Of a stretch of DNA of 64,000 bases, positions 27,546 to 38,232 are shown one piece after another. Position numbers and translations under genes: made by a program. The stretch comes from an uncultured Glaciecola sp. Lineage in GTDB: Bacteria > Pseudomonadota > Gammaproteobacteria > Enterobacterales > Alteromonadaceae. How positions within the stretch are numbered: the first letter of the stretch is position 1; each line of letters starts with the position of its first letter. The notes under the pieces are model-generated. The model was not told where the DNA came from and made no database searches. It worked only from the letters and a program-made list of their open reading frames with translations. The stretch is taken from contig NZ_CALJHY010000007.1 in NCBI RefSeq assembly GCF_937770335.1, forward strand, positions 451,143 to 515,142, given 5' to 3'.

Positions 27546-28154
27546 TCGATCATTATATCGCACCTTTAGATTGAATACGCCTGCAAATCACTGTTTTTCT
27601 AGTTTTTTTAAAGGCTAGTTTAGTTACTTGACACTTGTTTATCCGCGCAATATAAGCAATACTGCGACTCGGTGCGACAGTATCCATCTATTACTAACAA
27701 TACAACGGGTCAATGACCTGTTGCAAAATAGAGAAACTGTCAAGTCAGCACCCCATACCAAAATGAGTATTCGCGGGCGCTACGACACCAATTACCAACA
27801 TTCAATTTAATAAAATGAATGTGCGCCTTGATAAAGAGTGCTGAGAACGACATGCACTGCATTCAAAAACAAATGCAACAAGGTTAAATTATAAACAGGT
27901 AAATAGACTGTTGAACAGATTTGAATTAACGCTAGTGAGGTAAGCTCATTAGTTTAAAAGATTGTAAAGGACGCCCTAAAGCAAAAGGGTTGTTGGATTT
28001 TTACACAATTAAAGTTTATAAATATTATAATAAACCATAACTTGTAAATTCCGATATCGCATCAAAGGACAATTTAACTCAGCCGTGAGGCTCAGTAACA
28101 CAGTTAATTCAAAACTGTATCTACTAGGACTATTCCTATACTGAGTTAGATACA
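27546..28154. other. rluC-rne intergenic region and rne leader
   Basis: About 600 bases with no credible gene. It carries the strong rne promoter candidate described separately and a leader of roughly 490 nt ahead of the rne start. In E. coli the rne leader folds into hairpins through which RNase E represses its own mRNA; the long leader here fits such control, but I cannot fold it. AAAGGAC at 27965-27971 and other short purine runs are present. Confidence 0.6.
27628..27656 (+). promoter_or_regulatory. Sigma-70 promoter candidate for rne
   Basis: A consensus -35 TTGACA is followed after exactly 17 bases by TATAAG, close to the -10 consensus. Transcription would begin near 27663, giving an rne leader of about 490 nt. 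Confidence 0.65.
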
Positions 28155-31100
28155 ATGAAAAGAATGTTAATAAATGCAACTCAATCTGAAGAGTTGCGTG
28201 TTGCCCTTGTAGACGGACAGAAACTCTACGATTTAGATATTGAAAGCCCTGGTCATGAACAGAAGAAAGCAAACATCTACAAAGGCACAATCACACGTGT
28301 TGAGCCGAGCTTAGAAGCTGCATTTGTAGATTATGGTGCGGACCGCCACGGTTTCCTCCCATTAAAAGAAATTGCAAAAACTTACTTCCCCCCTGGTTAC
28401 AAGCTTGAAGGCCGCCCAAACATTAAAGATGTTGTTAGAGAAGGCACGCAAGTTATTGTTCAAGTTGATAAAGAAGAACGAGGCCAAAAAGGGGCTGCGT
28501 TAACAACCTTTATATCTCTTGCAGGCAGCTATTTGGTGTTAATGCCTAACAACCCGCGAGCTGGCGGTATTTCACGAAGAATTGAAGGTGATGAAAGAAC
28601 CGATCTTAAACAAGCATTAGGTAAATTAGAATTGCCTGACAGCATGGGTCTTATTGTGCGTACTGCCGGGGTTGGCAAATCGTATGAAGAACTACAATGG
28701 GACTTGGGTGTTTTAGTTAATCATTGGACAAACATTATGAAGGCGTCAGAGTCGAAACCTGCTCCCTTCTTAATTCATCAAGAAAGTAATGTCATCGTTC
28801 GTGCTATTCGAGACTATTTACGCAGAGATATCGGCGAAATACTTATCGATAATCCCGCTGTTTTTGAAAAAGCATTGGCGCACATTGAGTTAGTTCGCCC
28901 TGATTTTGTTACCCGCGTTAAATTATACGAAGGCGACGTTCCTTTATTCAGTCACTACCAAATTGAAAGTCAAATTGAATCCGCGTTTCAACGTGAAGTT
29001 CGATTACCTTCTGGTGGCTCTATAGTGATCGACCCGACCGAAGCATTAACTTCTATTGATATCAACTCAGCGCGATCGACTAAAGGCGGTGATATCGAAG
29101 AAACTGCATTTAATACGAACTTAGAAGCCGCTGATGAAATTGCCAGACAATTACGTTTGCGTGACTTAGGTGGTTTGGTTGTGATCGACTTTATCGATAT
29201 GACACCAGTTAAGCATCAACGTGAAGTTGAAAATAGAATGAAAGACGCTGTCAAACCTGACAGAGCTCGAATCCAGCTTGGCCGTATATCTCGTTTTGGT
29301 TTACTCGAAATGTCTCGTCAACGTTTACGTCCCTCGCTTGGTGAATCAGCCTATCACGTATGCCCTCGTTGCAGCGGTCATGGCACAGTTCGCGGAACAG
29401 AGTCGCTAGCGCTGTCTGTTTTACGTATTATCGAAGAAGAAAGTATTAAAGATAATACTGGTCAAATTGAAGCTCAATTACCAATCAACGTGGCGACTTA
29501 TCTGTTAAATGAAAAGAGACGTGCATTACGCAGTGTTGAAAAGCGTCATAACGTCGAATTATTGATTATTCCAAATCCTAACTTCGAAACACCACATTAT
29601 GAAATTGTGCGTCGTCGTCCGGATGATAAAGTTGATGATATCAGCTATAATATTGAGTTGTCACAGGTACCACAAACCGCTGCAGACACAACGGCTCCTA
29701 AAGTAGTTGTGCGCGAAGAACCTGCAATATCAGGTATGTCAGCCCCTGAACAAGCGTCTCCAGCACCTGTCCCTACTGCAAAAGTAGAACGTGTTGAGCC
29801 ATCTGTCGTTACTAAAGCGCTTGCTTGGTTTAAATCACTCTTTGAAGAAGAAGAGAAGCAACCTGAGGTTACGCCTCCGCGTCGCAATAACAATAATAAT
29901 AGAAATAGAAACCAGAATAAGCGTAATAGAAACAATCCTCGAGGAACTCGTCAAGAGAGCTCTGGCCAAGAGCAGACTCGCACATCTGTTGCAACAGAAG
30001 CTGAATCTTCGCCTGAACGTCAAGACAAGCCACAAGGTGAACGTCCGAATAATCGTAAGCGTCGTAACAATAATGATCGTCCTGATCAGCAAAAGAGCGA
30101 CCAACGGAAACCGGCGTCTGAAAAACTAGTCGAAAAGCAGGTTGTAAAGCAAGATGAAAGTGTTGAAGTAGCATCGGATAAAGCGACACCTAAGCCGGTG
30201 AAGAAGAGAGCACCAGCCGAGCGAAGAAAACGCAGAGACACTAAAAATAGTATACGTGTTAATGAAGATTCTGATGCGCCAGCGCCAGGTAATCACGCTG
30301 AAGAGTCACCAGTCAGCAGAATAGACGATTCTGAGCAAAGTGACTATGAAGACCAACCTAAAGTCCAACCAGCAGTTGCAGAGGAAAACCTGCCAGTAGC
30401 AGTTGCTGACGATGTTGAACAAAACACAACAGAGGCTAGCAACGCAGACTCAGTAACATCTGAAGACAACAACGCGTCCAAAGGTGAGACAGACACACCT
30501 CGAGGTAGAGGACGACGCTCACCAAGACATGTTAGAGCTGCGGGACAACGTCGCAAAAAAGATAAAGACGAAAAGAGTGCTGATGGCGATGATGATGCAA
30601 ATTCTGTGCAAGATGAATTGCAATTTGATGAACCAGAAACAAGCAGTGCTAAGCAGCACGACGATACTGCAAACGCAGAAATAACTGCGCCGACAGTATC
30701 TGCTGAACTGGTGCAAAAAGAAATTGAGGTTGATGCTAACGCAACGTCTTCAGAACCGGCTACCGAAGCGATTCCTGCCGTTTCTCCCGAAAATAAAACA
30801 GAAGCGATAGAGGACAACGTCAAAGTTGAAACACCAGCAGCCGCAAGTAAAAGTGAAGAAACACCTGTAGCACCCGCTTCTACGCCAGCTCCTGTTAAAG
30901 CTGAGGCTCCTGTTATAGCTGAGGCTCCCGTTATAGCTGAGGCTCCTGTTATAGCTGATGCTCCTGTTAAAGCTGAAGCTCCTGTTAAAGCTGAAGCACC
31001 TGTTAAAGCTGAAGCTCCTATTAAAGCTGAAGCTCCTGTTAAAGCTAAAGCTCCTGTTAAAGCTGAAGCTCCTATCAAAGCTGAAGCTCCTGTTAAAGCT

Positions 31101-31346
31101 GAAGCTCCTGTTAAAGAAAAAATGGAGCCAACTGCTTATACTCCTTACGTTAGAGTGGCGGTTAAATCAGCTTCTCACCCTATGGCCACACCAGCGAAAG
31201 TTGATATGCCAACGGAACCAGAAATCGTTAAAGCTATTTCTGATGATGTTAGAGGTAATTTTGAGCTTGGTGGTAAATCGGCGGTTGTTGCGAATTCAAA
31301 GTCGCAAGCGAGTTCGCCGATGAAGAGTACCACTTCTGGGTCGTAA
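28155..31346 (+). CDS. rne: Ribonuclease E
   Basis: RNase E is the essential endonuclease of mRNA decay and rRNA/tRNA processing and scaffolds the degradosome at the inner membrane. The 1063-residue protein has the nearly invariant catalytic half: S1 domain ([21 protein letters not shown]), 5' sensor, DNase I-like active site ([25 protein letters not shown]) and zinc-link CPRCSGHG near 404-407. [14 protein letters not shown] (about 550-563) looks like the amphipathic membrane-targeting helix. Then come Arg/Asn-rich RNA-binding stretches, an acidic region, a 13-unit APVKAE-type repeat (912-989), and a C-terminal [12 protein letters not shown] segment that may bind PNPase by analogy with E. coli. 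Confidence 0.96.
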   Translation: MKRMLINATQSEELRVALVDGQKLYDLDIESPGHEQKKANIYKGTITRVEPSLEAAFVDYGADRHGFLPLKEIAKTYFPPGYKLEGRPNIKDVVREGTQVIVQVDKEERGQKGAALTTFISLAGSYLVLMPNNPRAGGISRRIEGDERTDLKQALGKLELPDSMGLIVRTAGVGKSYEELQWDLGVLVNHWTNIMKASESKPAPFLIHQESNVIVRAIRDYLRRDIGEILIDNPAVFEKALAHIELVRPDFVTRVKLYEGDVPLFSHYQIESQIESAFQREVRLPSGGSIVIDPTEALTSIDINSARSTKGGDIEETAFNTNLEAADEIARQLRLRDLGGLVVIDFIDMTPVKHQREVENRMKDAVKPDRARIQLGRISRFGLLEMSRQRLRPSLGESAYHVCPRCSGHGTVRGTESLALSVLRIIEEESIKDNTGQIEAQLPINVATYLLNEKRRALRSVEKRHNVELLIIPNPNFETPHYEIVRRRPDDKVDDISYNIELSQVPQTAADTTAPKVVVREEPAISGMSAPEQASPAPVPTAKVERVEPSVVTKALAWFKSLFEEEEKQPEVTPPRRNNNNNRNRNQNKRNRNNPRGTRQESSGQEQTRTSVATEAESSPERQDKPQGERPNNRKRRNNNDRPDQQKSDQRKPASEKLVEKQVVKQDESVEVASDKATPKPVKKRAPAERRKRRDTKNSIRVNEDSDAPAPGNHAEESPVSRIDDSEQSDYEDQPKVQPAVAEENLPVAVADDVEQNTTEASNADSVTSEDNNASKGETDTPRGRGRRSPRHVRAAGQRRKKDKDEKSADGDDDANSVQDELQFDEPETSSAKQHDDTANAEITAPTVSAELVQKEIEVDANATSSEPATEAIPAVSPENKTEAIEDNVKVETPAAASKSEETPVAPASTPAPVKAEAPVIAEAPVIAEAPVIADAPVKAEAPVKAEAPVKAEAPIKAEAPVKAKAPVKAEAPIKAEAPVKAEAPVKEKMEPTAYTPYVRVAVKSASHPMATPAKVDMPTEPEIVKAISDDVRGNFELGGKSAVVANSKSQASSPMKSTTSGS
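30888..31121 (+). repeat. 18-bp tandem repeat inside rne (13 units)
   Basis: Thirteen in-frame copies of an 18-bp unit, typically GCTCCTGTTAAAGCTGAA, encode APVKAE with variants [24 protein letters not shown] and APVKEK. The near-identical codon use between units indicates recent expansion or homogenisation. It is coding sequence, not a CRISPR array: no spacers exist. Confidence 0.95.
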
Positions 31347-31367
31347 CATTTAATTGATGCAGATACC

Positions 31368-31402
31368 AAAAAGCAGAATCCTTTGATTCTGCTTTTTTTT
31401 AC
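31368..31402 (+). terminator. Rho-independent terminator after rne
   Basis: AGCAGAATC and GATTCTGCT form a nine-bp stem with loop CTTT, preceded by AAAA and followed by eight T residues. It lies 25 nt after the rne stop codon. Confidence 0.9.
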
Positions 31403-31532
31403 TTTGAATAAAAGAATAAATCCAGTGAGTGGGCATATTACCATCAGCAAATTACCCAGCCGAAAACCAATCGACTCGAGATTTTACAGGTCTACAAACA
31501 TAAGTATTTAACGTTCACGAAGATATAGATAG

Positions 31533-31752
31533 CTATTCCGCCCTAAGTGCTTCGATAGGCGGTAAATGAGAAGCTTGATAAGCGGGTAATGCTTCGGCTA
31601 TTAAACCGACTAAAATAGATACGCCAAGTCCCAAAGAAACCTACCAGTAAATTACGCAATAATAATGAGGACTTAGTTGGCTTTGGTAAAGCAGTGACAA
31701 AGGAGAACTCCATGGATATTGATAAATACTTTATCCATATACCGAGCATCAC
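31533..31752 (-). pseudogene. Remnant of a MacB/FtsX-type ABC transporter permease C-terminus
   Basis: The last ~35 codons read ...LGVSILVGLIAEALPAYQAS and HLPPIEALRAE then a stop, the classic C-terminal helix and PAY-x-A-S-x-x-x-P-x-EALR signature of FtsX-like permeases. Upstream, the reading continues only after a frame change near 31636-31648 (MLGIWIKYLSISMEFSF... NLLV in another frame). No start, no upstream domain and no ATP-binding partner remain, so this is a decayed fragment of a once larger gene. The rest of the 31402-31833 gap shows nothing recognisable. Confidence 0.65.
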
Positions 31753-31833
31753 CTGATTGTCACTGGTTCTTTAATTACACTATGCGTCAATGGGATCGCG
31801 CATCTATACCTAATACTTAACTGATAATTTCAG

Positions 31834-32388
31834 TTACCAGACCAGGTCATCAGGAATTTCATAATCCGCATACCAATCGTTGTCTTCGGTCGTCCCTTTA
31901 TCTTCTTCCACCTCGGTCGCTTGGTATATGACTGACTCCGGGACCCGCTCTTTAATTTTGTCTGCAACAGGAGTTGGCACAAGCTCGTATACATCAGCTT
32001 CACAACTAACAACTGACAATCTTCCCTGCGTAACAAGTTTATGCATATTTTTATCAACATACATACGCTTCACTACGTTATTATCTGTAAAGTTCAACAC
32101 AAGATCTCCCTTACGACGAGGTTGTGCGTTTACTTTGATTAAGTTAATAACTTGCGCAATAATTTCTTTACGTAGCCTTTCATCACGTTGTTTTTGGCTA
32201 AGTAAACGGTCTTTTTCCTGCTTTGCTGCTAGCGCTGCAGCTGCGGCTATTTTTACATCGCTCTCTATTTCTTGGTTATTGCGCTGCTTTGCTTTGACCT
32301 GCTTATGTTTTTCCTGCTTGATTTTTTTTGCTTTCTTTTTGTCAGCCAAACCTGCTTTGAGCAATTGCTCTTGTAACGATAATGCCAT
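31834..32388 (-). CDS. yaiL: DUF2058 family protein (YaiL-like)
   Basis: A 184-residue, highly charged protein. Residues 1-80 form a Lys/Gln/Ala-rich presumed coiled coil (LQEQLLKAGLADKKKAKK onward), followed by a small domain with VLNFTDNNVVKRMYVDKNMHK and a short acidic tail ending DWYADYEIPDDLVW, the hallmark C-terminus of YaiL. It is a predicted nucleic-acid-associated protein; the molecular role is not established. It starts 9 nt after the topA stop, so may be co-transcribed with topA. Confidence 0.88.
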   Translation of the reverse strand: MALSLQEQLLKAGLADKKKAKKIKQEKHKQVKAKQRNNQEIESDVKIAAAAALAAKQEKDRLLSQKQRDERLRKEIIAQVINLIKVNAQPRRKGDLVLNFTDNNVVKRMYVDKNMHKLVTQGRLSVVSCEADVYELVPTPVADKIKERVPESVIYQATEVEEDKGTTEDNDWYADYEIPDDLVW

Positions 32389-32397
32389 TTCTATTCT

Positions 32398-35040
32398 CTA
32401 TTTCTTAGCTTTCTTACGTTTGTCGTCAGCAACCCATTTACCATTTTCATACCATGCAGACCAACCAGTTGCCTTACTCTTATCGTCCTCTGACATCACA
32501 TATTGTTGTTTGGTTTTGCGGCTAAATCGAATAATCGTAGGATTTTTATCGGGGTCAGCTTTTGGTGCATCCGCTAAATAATAAAATTTCGGGGAAATTC
32601 TTTCTCTGAAACGTGCGAGCTCTTCAACTCGTGGAGCTCTTGTTTCACGCGATTTAGGGAACGTGTGCGCTGCTAAGAAAATGCCTGCTGCGCCATCTCT
32701 TAATACAAAATGAGCGTCTGATTTTTCACATTCTAATTCTGGTAAAAATACAGGGTCTTCTTTTGGTGGTGCAGCTTCTCCACTGCGTAATAATTTGCGT
32801 GTATTTTTACATTCTTCGCCAGTACAACCAAAATATTTGCCAAAGCGGCCACTTTTGAGCTCCATATTACCGCCGCACTTATCGCACTCAATAATAGGTC
32901 CATCGTAACCTTTTATTTTAAACGTACCTTGCTCAACAAAAACACCATCACAACTAGGTGCATTGCCGCATACATGTAACTTTCGTTTTTCGTCGACCAA
33001 GTAACTATCCATTGCAGTACCGCAGATGTCGCATCTACGTTTGGCACGCAATACTTCAGTCTCTAACTCTTCTTCATCGTCAACCTTAATCACCTCATCT
33101 CCAGGCGTAAGGTTCATCGTATTAGTACACTTTTCTTTCGGTGGTAAATTGTAGCCTGAACAACCTAAGAACACGCCAGTACTGGCTGTTCGTATATTCA
33201 TTTGGCGCGAACATTTGCCGCACTCGATGTCAACCGGCACAGCTTCGTTGAGCTTCATCCCGCCATCTTCTACTGGCTTTTCTGCACTCTCTAATTGCTC
33301 CGAAAATTCAGAATAAAAATCATCTAAAACATGCTTCCATTTCGTTTCACCATGAGCAATGTCATCGAGTCGCTGCTCCATCTTAGCGGTAAAATCAAAA
33401 CTAATGAGATCCGAGAAATTTTCGACTAATCGGTCGTTAACGATTTCACCCATCTTTTCTGCGTAAAAGCGTTTGCTGTCTAATTTTACGTAACCACGGT
33501 CCTGAATAGTAGAAATAATACTCGCATACGTTGATGGACGACCAATGCCTCTTTTCTCTAGCTCCCTAACCAACGATGCTTCATTAAATCGGGCGATCGG
33601 TTTGGTAAAGTGTTGTTTCGGATCTAATTCATTTAATTTGAGCTTGTCACCTTGCTTCACATTAGGCAGCAAGAGTTCATTCTCGCCCTTGCGTTTTATT
33701 TGCGGTTGAACAACAGTCCATCCATCAAATAATAACACTCTGCCCTTCGCTGTTAGTTCATATCCATTGGCTTCAACACGAATGGTCGTAGCATCATATT
33801 TGGCCGGTGTCATTTGGCATGCAACGAATTGCCGCCAGATGAGCTCATACAGACGCTGAGCGTCTCTTTCGACTTCATTGAGTGAATCTGCCTTGATAGC
33901 CACGTTCGACGGCCTGATGGCTTCATGCGCCTCTTGAGCGCCATCCTTGCTTCCGTAAACAAGTGGATCGCTCGGTAAATACTGATCACCAAAGTTTTTC
34001 TGAATATATAGACGACACCCTTCCACTGCATCTTTGCTTAGATTAGTAGAGTCGGTTCTCATGTAAGTGATATGCCCAGCTTCGTATAAGCGCTGAGCCA
34101 TCGTCATGGTTTTCTTCACGCCATAACCAAGTCTCGTACTCGCAGCCTGTTGCAGTGTTGAAGTAATAAAAGGTGCCGAGGGTCGGCTTTGAGTCGGTTT
34201 AGATTCGCGACTAGCAACAGTATATTCAGTCGACTCTAAGGCGCTGACTGCAACATCAGCTTGTTCTTTATTAACCGGTTTAAATGCTGCGCCGTTGTAT
34301 TTCGCAACTAACATATTCAATGCTTGTTTTGACTGCGTACTTAAATCCGCATGAATATCCCAGAATTCCTCTGGTACAAAAACTTTAATTTCTCGTTCAC
34401 GCTCTACAACAAGACGCACGGCAACCGACTGCACTCGACCTGCGGATAAACCACGAGCAACTTTTTTCCAAAGCAAAGGGGACACCATAAAACCAACAAC
34501 ACGATCCAGAAATCGCCGCGCTTGCTGCGCATTCACTCTATTTATATTCACGATGCCGGGGGCAGAAAAAGCTTCTTGAATCGCGTTTTTGGTGATTTCA
34601 TTAAATACAACGCGTTGAAATGTTTTTCCTTTGCTATCGAGTAGCTCTTGGAGATGCCATGCAATGGCTTCCCCTTCTCTATCCAAATCGGTTGCGAGAT
34701 AGATAGTGTCAGCATCTTTTGCTAGTTTTTTTAGTTCCGCGACAACTTTTTCTTTGCCCTGCAAAATTTGATAATGCGCCATCCAATTTTGTTTTGGATC
34801 GACGCCCATACGATCGACCAGCTTCTGATATTCGAAATCTTTTAAATATGCGGCTTTCTTTTTGTCAGTCCATTGATTTAGTTCTTTCGCTGGTTTTTTG
34901 GGCTCAACTCTCCCTAATGCCTTAGTTGGAAGATCCCGAACGTGCCCAACACTCGATTTAACAATAAAATCTTTACCTAGATATTTATTTATTGTTTTCG
35001 CTTTGGCCGGTGACTCTACTATTACCAGTGATTTACCCAT
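32398..35040 (-). CDS. topA: DNA topoisomerase I
   Basis: Type IA topoisomerase relaxing negative supercoils. The 880-residue protein begins [20 protein letters not shown] (TOPRIM), has the acidic [13 protein letters not shown], and the active-site tyrosine Y326 in [26 protein letters not shown] and the C-terminal zinc-finger array follow ([37 protein letters not shown]), then a basic tail ending in KKAKK. Length is in the usual range of about 865. It is divergent from astB; promoter candidate at 35126-35154. Confidence 0.96.
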   Translation of the reverse strand: MGKSLVIVESPAKAKTINKYLGKDFIVKSSVGHVRDLPTKALGRVEPKKPAKELNQWTDKKKAAYLKDFEYQKLVDRMGVDPKQNWMAHYQILQGKEKVVAELKKLAKDADTIYLATDLDREGEAIAWHLQELLDSKGKTFQRVVFNEITKNAIQEAFSAPGIVNINRVNAQQARRFLDRVVGFMVSPLLWKKVARGLSAGRVQSVAVRLVVEREREIKVFVPEEFWDIHADLSTQSKQALNMLVAKYNGAAFKPVNKEQADVAVSALESTEYTVASRESKPTQSRPSAPFITSTLQQAASTRLGYGVKKTMTMAQRLYEAGHITYMRTDSTNLSKDAVEGCRLYIQKNFGDQYLPSDPLVYGSKDGAQEAHEAIRPSNVAIKADSLNEVERDAQRLYELIWRQFVACQMTPAKYDATTIRVEANGYELTAKGRVLLFDGWTVVQPQIKRKGENELLLPNVKQGDKLKLNELDPKQHFTKPIARFNEASLVRELEKRGIGRPSTYASIISTIQDRGYVKLDSKRFYAEKMGEIVNDRLVENFSDLISFDFTAKMEQRLDDIAHGETKWKHVLDDFYSEFSEQLESAEKPVEDGGMKLNEAVPVDIECGKCSRQMNIRTASTGVFLGCSGYNLPPKEKCTNTMNLTPGDEVIKVDDEEELETEVLRAKRRCDICGTAMDSYLVDEKRKLHVCGNAPSCDGVFVEQGTFKIKGYDGPIIECDKCGGNMELKSGRFGKYFGCTGEECKNTRKLLRSGEAAPPKEDPVFLPELECEKSDAHFVLRDGAAGIFLAAHTFPKSRETRAPRVEELARFRERISPKFYYLADAPKADPDKNPTIIRFSRKTKQQYVMSEDDKSKATGWSAWYENGKWVADDKRKKAKK

Positions 35041-35125
35041 TTATGGAAAGAACCTTATGAAATACAGTGATTTATTTATAAAAAGCGTCTAACGCGATTA
35101 ACAATGTTATTAGTTTCCTTTTTAA

Positions 35126-35154
35126 CATATATCTACAAAGTGAATAGAAAACAA
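35126..35154 (-). promoter_or_regulatory. Promoter candidate for topA
   Basis: On the minus strand TTGTTT and TATATG are separated by 17 bases, about 85 nt before the topA start. The match to consensus is moderate; AT-rich surroundings raise the chance of a coincidental match. Confidence 0.35.
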
Positions 35155-35225
35155 GTTGTTCCACATATTTATATTTTCTAAATGACTAAACTCATTGTTT
35201 TTTATGACTTTTTCATATTTATAAA

Positions 35226-35253
35226 TTGGCATGTTAAATAAATTGCGTATACT
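35226..35253 (+). promoter_or_regulatory. Promoter candidate for astB
   Basis: TTGGCA and TATACT are 16 bases apart, roughly 100 nt ahead of astB, within the 313-nt topA-astB gap. Nothing else recognisable (no ORF, no clear operator) was seen in that gap. Confidence 0.5.
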
Positions 35254-35353
35254 TCCTCCGCAACTAGCTCAGCTAACACTATCCTTTATCTACTTATAAT
35301 CAGTGAAACCAACTGACTAAAGCATGTAAAAGGCAACTATTGGAGATGCATAA

Positions 35354-36691
35354 ATGAAGCAATTTGAAGCTAACTTTGACGGTCTAGTCGGCCCTACTCA
35401 CAACTATGCGGGCTTATCTTTCGGCAATGTTGCATCGAAAAGTAATGCTAACGCAGTCAGTAACCCCAAACAAGCTGCATTGCAAGGTCTCCAAAAGATG
35501 AAAGCGCTCGCAGATATGGGCATGGTGCAAGGCATTCTCGCGCCTCAAGAACGACCTGACATATATGCACTTCGCAGACTCGGATTTAGTGGTAGTGATG
35601 CGAACGTAATGCAACAAGCATATAAGCAAGCTCCACATATCTTTTTAGCCTGCTGTTCTGCTTCTAGTATGTGGACGGCGAATGCCGCAACAGTATCTCC
35701 TAGTGGTGATACTGCAGATGCTAAAATACACTTTACACCCGCTAATTTAACGAACAAATATCATCGTTCATTAGAGCCACAAATTACCGGTAATATATTA
35801 AAATCGACATTTGCTGATCCAGACTATTTCGCACATCATCATCACTTGCCAGAGAATGAACATTTCGGTGATGAAGGAGCAGCCAATCATACCCGCTTCT
35901 GTCACGAATATGGTGGTAACGGTGTCGAACTATTCGTATTTGGTCGCTATGCTTTTGATGAATCAAAACCAGCACCACAAAAATATCCAGCTCGACATAC
36001 TTATGAAGCATGTGAAGCTGTTGTGCGACTACATGGTTTAAGCGAAAAAAATGTCGTATTTGCGCAGCAAAATCCGGATGTTATCGATGCCGGCGTTTTT
36101 CATAATGACGTGATCGCTGTAGGTAACCAAAATGTGTTATTTTATCACCAGCATGCTTTTTTAAATACGCAAAAAATGAAGGACGAAATACTTCGAAAAT
36201 TCGGTTCAGACGATTTTCATTTTATTGAAGTTCCAGACAACGAAGTATCTATTGCTGATGCTGTTAAAACTTATTTATTTAACACCCAAGTTATTCGTTT
36301 GCCAAATGGCAATATGGCTATTATCGCTCCCAAAGAATGTGAAAAAAATTCTGCGGTATCGGCCTACTTAACCAAACTCGTTACATTAAATACGCCAATA
36401 CAAGAAGTACATTATTTCGATGTTAAGCAAAGCATGCAAAACGGCGGTGGACCGGCTTGTTTGAGACTTCGAGTTGCAATGACCGAGATCGAAAAGAGCA
36501 AAGTAAACCCACAGACTTTCATTAATGATAGTAGCTATAACGCTCTGTGTGCATGGGTTAACAAGCACTATCGTGACGAATTGCATGTTGCTGACTTAAT
36601 AGACCCTCAGTTGTTAATAGAATCACGCACAGCACTTGATGAGCTTACCCAAATATTAGGTTATGGGAGTGTTTATCAATTCCAAAGTTAA
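35354..36691 (+). CDS. astB: N-succinylarginine dihydrolase
   Basis: AstB converts N2-succinylarginine to succinylornithine, CO2 and two ammonia in the arginine succinyltransferase pathway. The 445-residue protein begins with the family signature [18 protein letters not shown], and includes [32 protein letters not shown] (with a catalytic His-Glu region), [15 protein letters not shown] and the late active-site segment [13 protein letters not shown] with its cysteine. A ribosome-binding site GGAG lies just upstream. The other ast genes are not in the window. Confidence 0.95.
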   Translation: MKQFEANFDGLVGPTHNYAGLSFGNVASKSNANAVSNPKQAALQGLQKMKALADMGMVQGILAPQERPDIYALRRLGFSGSDANVMQQAYKQAPHIFLACCSASSMWTANAATVSPSGDTADAKIHFTPANLTNKYHRSLEPQITGNILKSTFADPDYFAHHHHLPENEHFGDEGAANHTRFCHEYGGNGVELFVFGRYAFDESKPAPQKYPARHTYEACEAVVRLHGLSEKNVVFAQQNPDVIDAGVFHNDVIAVGNQNVLFYHQHAFLNTQKMKDEILRKFGSDDFHFIEVPDNEVSIADAVKTYLFNTQVIRLPNGNMAIIAPKECEKNSAVSAYLTKLVTLNTPIQEVHYFDVKQSMQNGGGPACLRLRVAMTEIEKSKVNPQTFINDSSYNALCAWVNKHYRDELHVADLIDPQLLIESRTALDELTQILGYGSVYQFQS

Positions 36692-36697
36692 TATATA

Positions 36698-36728
36698 AAA
36701 AAAACCGCTAAATTTAGCGGGCTTTTAC
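36698..36728. terminator. Terminator-like palindrome after astB
   Basis: CCGCTAAATTTAGCGG is a perfect 16-bp palindrome preceded by nine A residues and followed by gcTTTTa, 13 nt after astB. The short T-run makes it a moderate terminator. Confidence 0.6.
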
Positions 36729-36860
36729 TATTTTAATTACACTATTGTGTGCTTGCTACTAGATTAACAAGTCACAAAAACAAAATATGTTTAGCTTTCA
36801 CTCAAGAGTTGGTACTCTTTGGGTATACAGACATATAACGAAAATAAAAAAGGTCTATTA

Positions 36861-38186
36861 ATGTCCAACGACAACACAAAACGAAGTTTAACCACTAGGA
36901 TTTTTATCGGCATGTGTGCCGGAGTCCTAATAGGTGTTCTCTTGCAGGTTTCAAACTATCTTTTAGGGGACCTTGATTTCAATATATTCTCAATGACCTT
37001 TTCTACTTATGGATTTTTCGTAGATGGAATATTTCACGCCGGTGGAAAGATTTTTGTCAACGCATTAAAAATGCTCGTGGTGCCCTTAGTTTTTGTATCT
37101 TTAATATGTGGAACGAGCAGTTTGAGCGACCCTTCAAAACTAGGGCGTTTGGGTGGTAAGTCAATTGCCCTGTATATGTTCACGACATTTATCGCGGTTA
37201 TCTTCGCAATGACGTCGGCTTTGATTTTTAAACCAGGTGAAGGATTTAATCCAGCAACGCCAACAGGGGATTTTGTAGCAACAGAGTCTCCTGGCTTTGT
37301 TCAAGTCATCATTGACATGGTGCCTAGCAATCCAATTAGCGCGATGGCAGAAGGACAAATGATACCGATTATTGTGTTCGCCATTTTATTTGGTATTTCG
37401 ATGACATACGCTGGCGAAGCAGGTAAGCGAATAACGGGCTTCTTTAACGACCTCAACGAAGTCATCATGAAAATTGTTACCATCGTAATGAATTTTGCTC
37501 CGTATGGTGTTTTCTGTTTGTTAGCAAAACTAGCGGCAACAGTCGATTCAGGAGCCATACTAGCGATCTTTAGTTACTTTATGAACGTCCTTGTCGTTTT
37601 AATATTGCACGCCGTGATTGTTTATCCTCTATTACTTAAATTAACGACGGGTCTGAATCCTGCTATCCTATTATTTAAAATGCGAGAAGTCGCAATGTTT
37701 GCATTTAGCTCAGCAAGCAGCAGCGCAACGCTGCCATTAACCATGGCTACGGCCAGACAAAAACTAGGCGTCAGCCGCTCAGTTTCGTCCTTTACTCTGC
37801 CTCTGGGCGCGACAATCAATATGGACGGCACGGCAATTATGCAAGGTGTGGCTACCGTGTTTATTGCACAAGTCTATAACGTTGACCTATCTACGGTTGA
37901 TTTGCTGATGGTTGTAATGACAGCGACCCTAGCCTCAGTTGGAACTGCTGGTGTGCCAGGCGTTGGACTGATATTGCTAGCCTTGGTATTACAGCAGGTT
38001 AATTTACCGGTTGAAGGTATTGCTTTAATCATCGGTATTGACCGTTTACTTGACATGACTCGCACTGTTGTAAACGTGACTGGTGATTGCACAATATCAA
38101 CGATTGTTGCCAAAACAGAGGGTGAGTTAGATGAAGGTATTTATAACGACAAAACACTTGCTAGCCAAAAGAGTGTAATAGACTAA
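36861..38186 (+). CDS. Dicarboxylate/amino acid:cation symporter (DAACS/SDF family)
   Basis: A 441-residue inner-membrane carrier of the GltP/DctA/GltPh family. It shows multiple hydrophobic helices, the re-entrant-loop serines AFSSASSSATLPL, the cation/substrate motif LPLGATINMDGTAIMQG, GVPGVGLILLALVLQQV, and the substrate-binding segment IDRLLDMTRTVVNVTGD. The ATG at 36861 follows AAGG; an in-frame TTG further upstream would add 14 polar residues. The aspartate before the arginine in the last motif is compatible with either dicarboxylate or acidic amino-acid transport. It may import a substrate linked to nitrogen metabolism, given astB upstream, but this is not certain. Confidence 0.9.
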   Translation: MSNDNTKRSLTTRIFIGMCAGVLIGVLLQVSNYLLGDLDFNIFSMTFSTYGFFVDGIFHAGGKIFVNALKMLVVPLVFVSLICGTSSLSDPSKLGRLGGKSIALYMFTTFIAVIFAMTSALIFKPGEGFNPATPTGDFVATESPGFVQVIIDMVPSNPISAMAEGQMIPIIVFAILFGISMTYAGEAGKRITGFFNDLNEVIMKIVTIVMNFAPYGVFCLLAKLAATVDSGAILAIFSYFMNVLVVLILHAVIVYPLLLKLTTGLNPAILLFKMREVAMFAFSSASSSATLPLTMATARQKLGVSRSVSSFTLPLGATINMDGTAIMQGVATVFIAQVYNVDLSTVDLLMVVMTATLASVGTAGVPGVGLILLALVLQQVNLPVEGIALIIGIDRLLDMTRTVVNVTGDCTISTIVAKTEGELDEGIYNDKTLASQKSVID

Positions 38187-38203
38187 TTTAAGATAGGTAA
38201 ATC

Positions 38204-38232
38204 AAAGGCCTGCATATATGCAGGCCTTTTTT
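38204..38232. terminator. Terminator between the symporter gene and lolE
   Basis: AAAGGCCTGCATATATGCAGGCCTTT is a perfect 26-base palindrome followed on the plus strand by further T residues. It lies 17 nt after the symporter stop and abuts the lolE stop, so it should work for the plus-strand gene and possibly both. Confidence 0.85.

Noticed and set aside
27628..27810. Small frame in the rne leader
   Set aside because: It begins at a TTG inside the rne promoter and has no ribosome-binding site or protein features; it is more likely leader RNA.
28009..28290. Minus-strand frame over the rne start
   Set aside because: It overlaps the strongly conserved rne coding start on the opposite strand and has no signs of translation.
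30344..31078. Long minus-strand open frame (about 244 codons) opposite the 3' part of rne
   Set aside because: It is produced by the repeat and biased codons of rne, giving a low-complexity Ala/Ser/Thr product with no start-site support or family resemblance.
30888..31121. Regular short repeats suggestive of a CRISPR or other array
   Set aside because: Units are contiguous 18-bp in-frame copies with no spacers, lying inside the rne coding sequence.
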